Below are positions 5,482 to 5,614 of a DNA stretch of 5,614 nucleotides, one piece after another (position 1 is the stretch's first letter; each line of letters opens with the position of its first letter). A program made the translations under genes and the position numbers. A model generated the notes under the pieces. It was given only the letters and a program-made list of their open reading frames with translations. It searched no databases and was not told where the DNA came from. This DNA comes from an uncultured Brevundimonas sp. (lineage in GTDB: Bacteria; Pseudomonadota; Alphaproteobacteria; Caulobacterales; Caulobacteraceae): the NCBI GenBank assembly GCA_946481405.1, contig CAMLNY010000110.1:1-5614 (forward strand), in the 5' to 3' direction.

Positions 5482-5520
5482 AAAAAATCCCGCGTTCCAC
5501 GAGTTCCGCCTTGCGGTAAC
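5482..5520 (-). terminator. Possible terminator between the tandem RTX-type genes
   Basis: Downstream of the stop codon of the upstream paralogue (TAG, 5531-5533), the minus strand reads GTTA-CCGC-AAG-GCGG-AAC (5503-5520), a 7-bp stem with one bulged base. A run of six T residues follows (5482-5487). About 15 bases separate hairpin and T-run, which is too far for a classical intrinsic terminator, so this is tentative. If it does not terminate, the two genes may be co-transcribed across an 87-base gap. Confidence 0.25.
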
Positions 5521-5530
5521 GCAACCGTGC

Positions 5531-5604
5531 CTACGCCCAGTTCAGCTCCAGATGCTCACGGCTCCCGGCGTTGGGATCGCCAGGGAAGTGGGCGTCCTGC
5601 GGCA
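5531..5604. repeat. Direct repeat of the 3' end of the RTX gene (other copy 2360-2433)
   Basis: Read on the plus strand, both copies start with the same 24 bases, beginning CTACGCCCAGTTCAGCTCCA. They differ at only six positions over 74 bases, with a one-codon length difference soon after. The copies lie 3171 bases apart in the same orientation, so they could support recombination deleting or amplifying the whole RTX gene between them. Confidence 0.9.
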
Positions 5605-5614
5605 GGATCAGCAG
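5531..5614 (-). CDS. C-terminal end of a second, paralogous RTX/DUF4214-type gene (runs off the right edge)
   Basis: The minus-strand frame ending at TAG (5531-5533) gives the last 27 codons, LLILPQDAHFPGDPNAGSRE then HLELNWA. This matches the end of the RTX protein at 2360: 18 of the last 20 residues are identical, and in DNA 68 of the first 74 bases from the stop codon are identical, counted by hand. A separate gene with the same tail therefore lies directly upstream in the same orientation, 87 bases from the start of the next gene. What lies N-terminal of this tail cannot be seen; that it is also an RTX/DUF4214 protein is inference from the shared tail. The shared C-terminus is where a type I secretion signal would lie. 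Confidence 0.85.
   Translation of the reverse strand: MLILPQDAHFPGDPNAGSREHLELNWA

Noticed and set aside
1..5614. tRNA, rRNA, insertion sequence, phage attachment site or replication origin
   Set aside because: No tRNA-like cloverleaf, transposase motif, terminal inverted repeats with target duplication, or iteron cluster was seen on either strand.

Overview
The window is about 65-70% GC over most of its length. Its codons strongly prefer G or C at the third position, and its gene families (a YadG-like ABC ATPase, a stand-alone NDUFS6-like CHCC zinc-finger protein, DUF4214/RTX secreted proteins) point to an alphaproteobacterium. Caulobacterales, for example Brevundimonas, is the best guess, from gene content and composition only.

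Layout, left to right. (1) Bases 1-604, minus strand: the N-terminal two thirds of an AraC-family regulator, running off the left edge. (2) Bases 605-808: a 204-base divergent intergenic region with two short palindromes that could be operators. (3) Bases 809-1018, plus strand: a small basic protein of unknown function. (4) Bases 1025-1999, minus strand: a complete ABC transporter ATPase with no permease beside it. Its stop codon and that of the small gene lie in the same short hairpin. (5) Bases 2000-2107: a divergent intergenic region with a perfect 7-bp stem-loop in the ATPase leader. (6) Bases 2108-2344, plus strand: a zf-CHCC zinc-finger protein. (7) Bases 2360-5443, minus strand: a 1027-residue RTX (hemolysin-type calcium-binding repeat) protein with two tandem DUF4214 domains and a distinctive C-terminal tail. 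(8) Bases 5444-5530: the intergenic leader of that gene. (9) Bases 5531-5614, minus strand: the last 27 codons of a second gene whose tail is nearly identical to that of the RTX protein, so a paralogue lies immediately upstream in tandem.

The main story is the tandem pair of RTX-type proteins, probably exported by a type I secretion system that is not in this window. They share a C-terminal tail (FPGDPNAGSR-D/E-HLELNWA) that could be their export or sorting signal. The large gene looks mosaic: its N-terminal half drops to about 50-53% GC in sampled stretches, against about 70% in the DUF4214 part and the neighbouring genes. It contains both canonical 9-residue RTX arrays and arrays with a 15-17-residue period. 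The other genes are ordinary housekeeping or regulatory genes in separate transcription units, and nothing links them functionally to the RTX pair.
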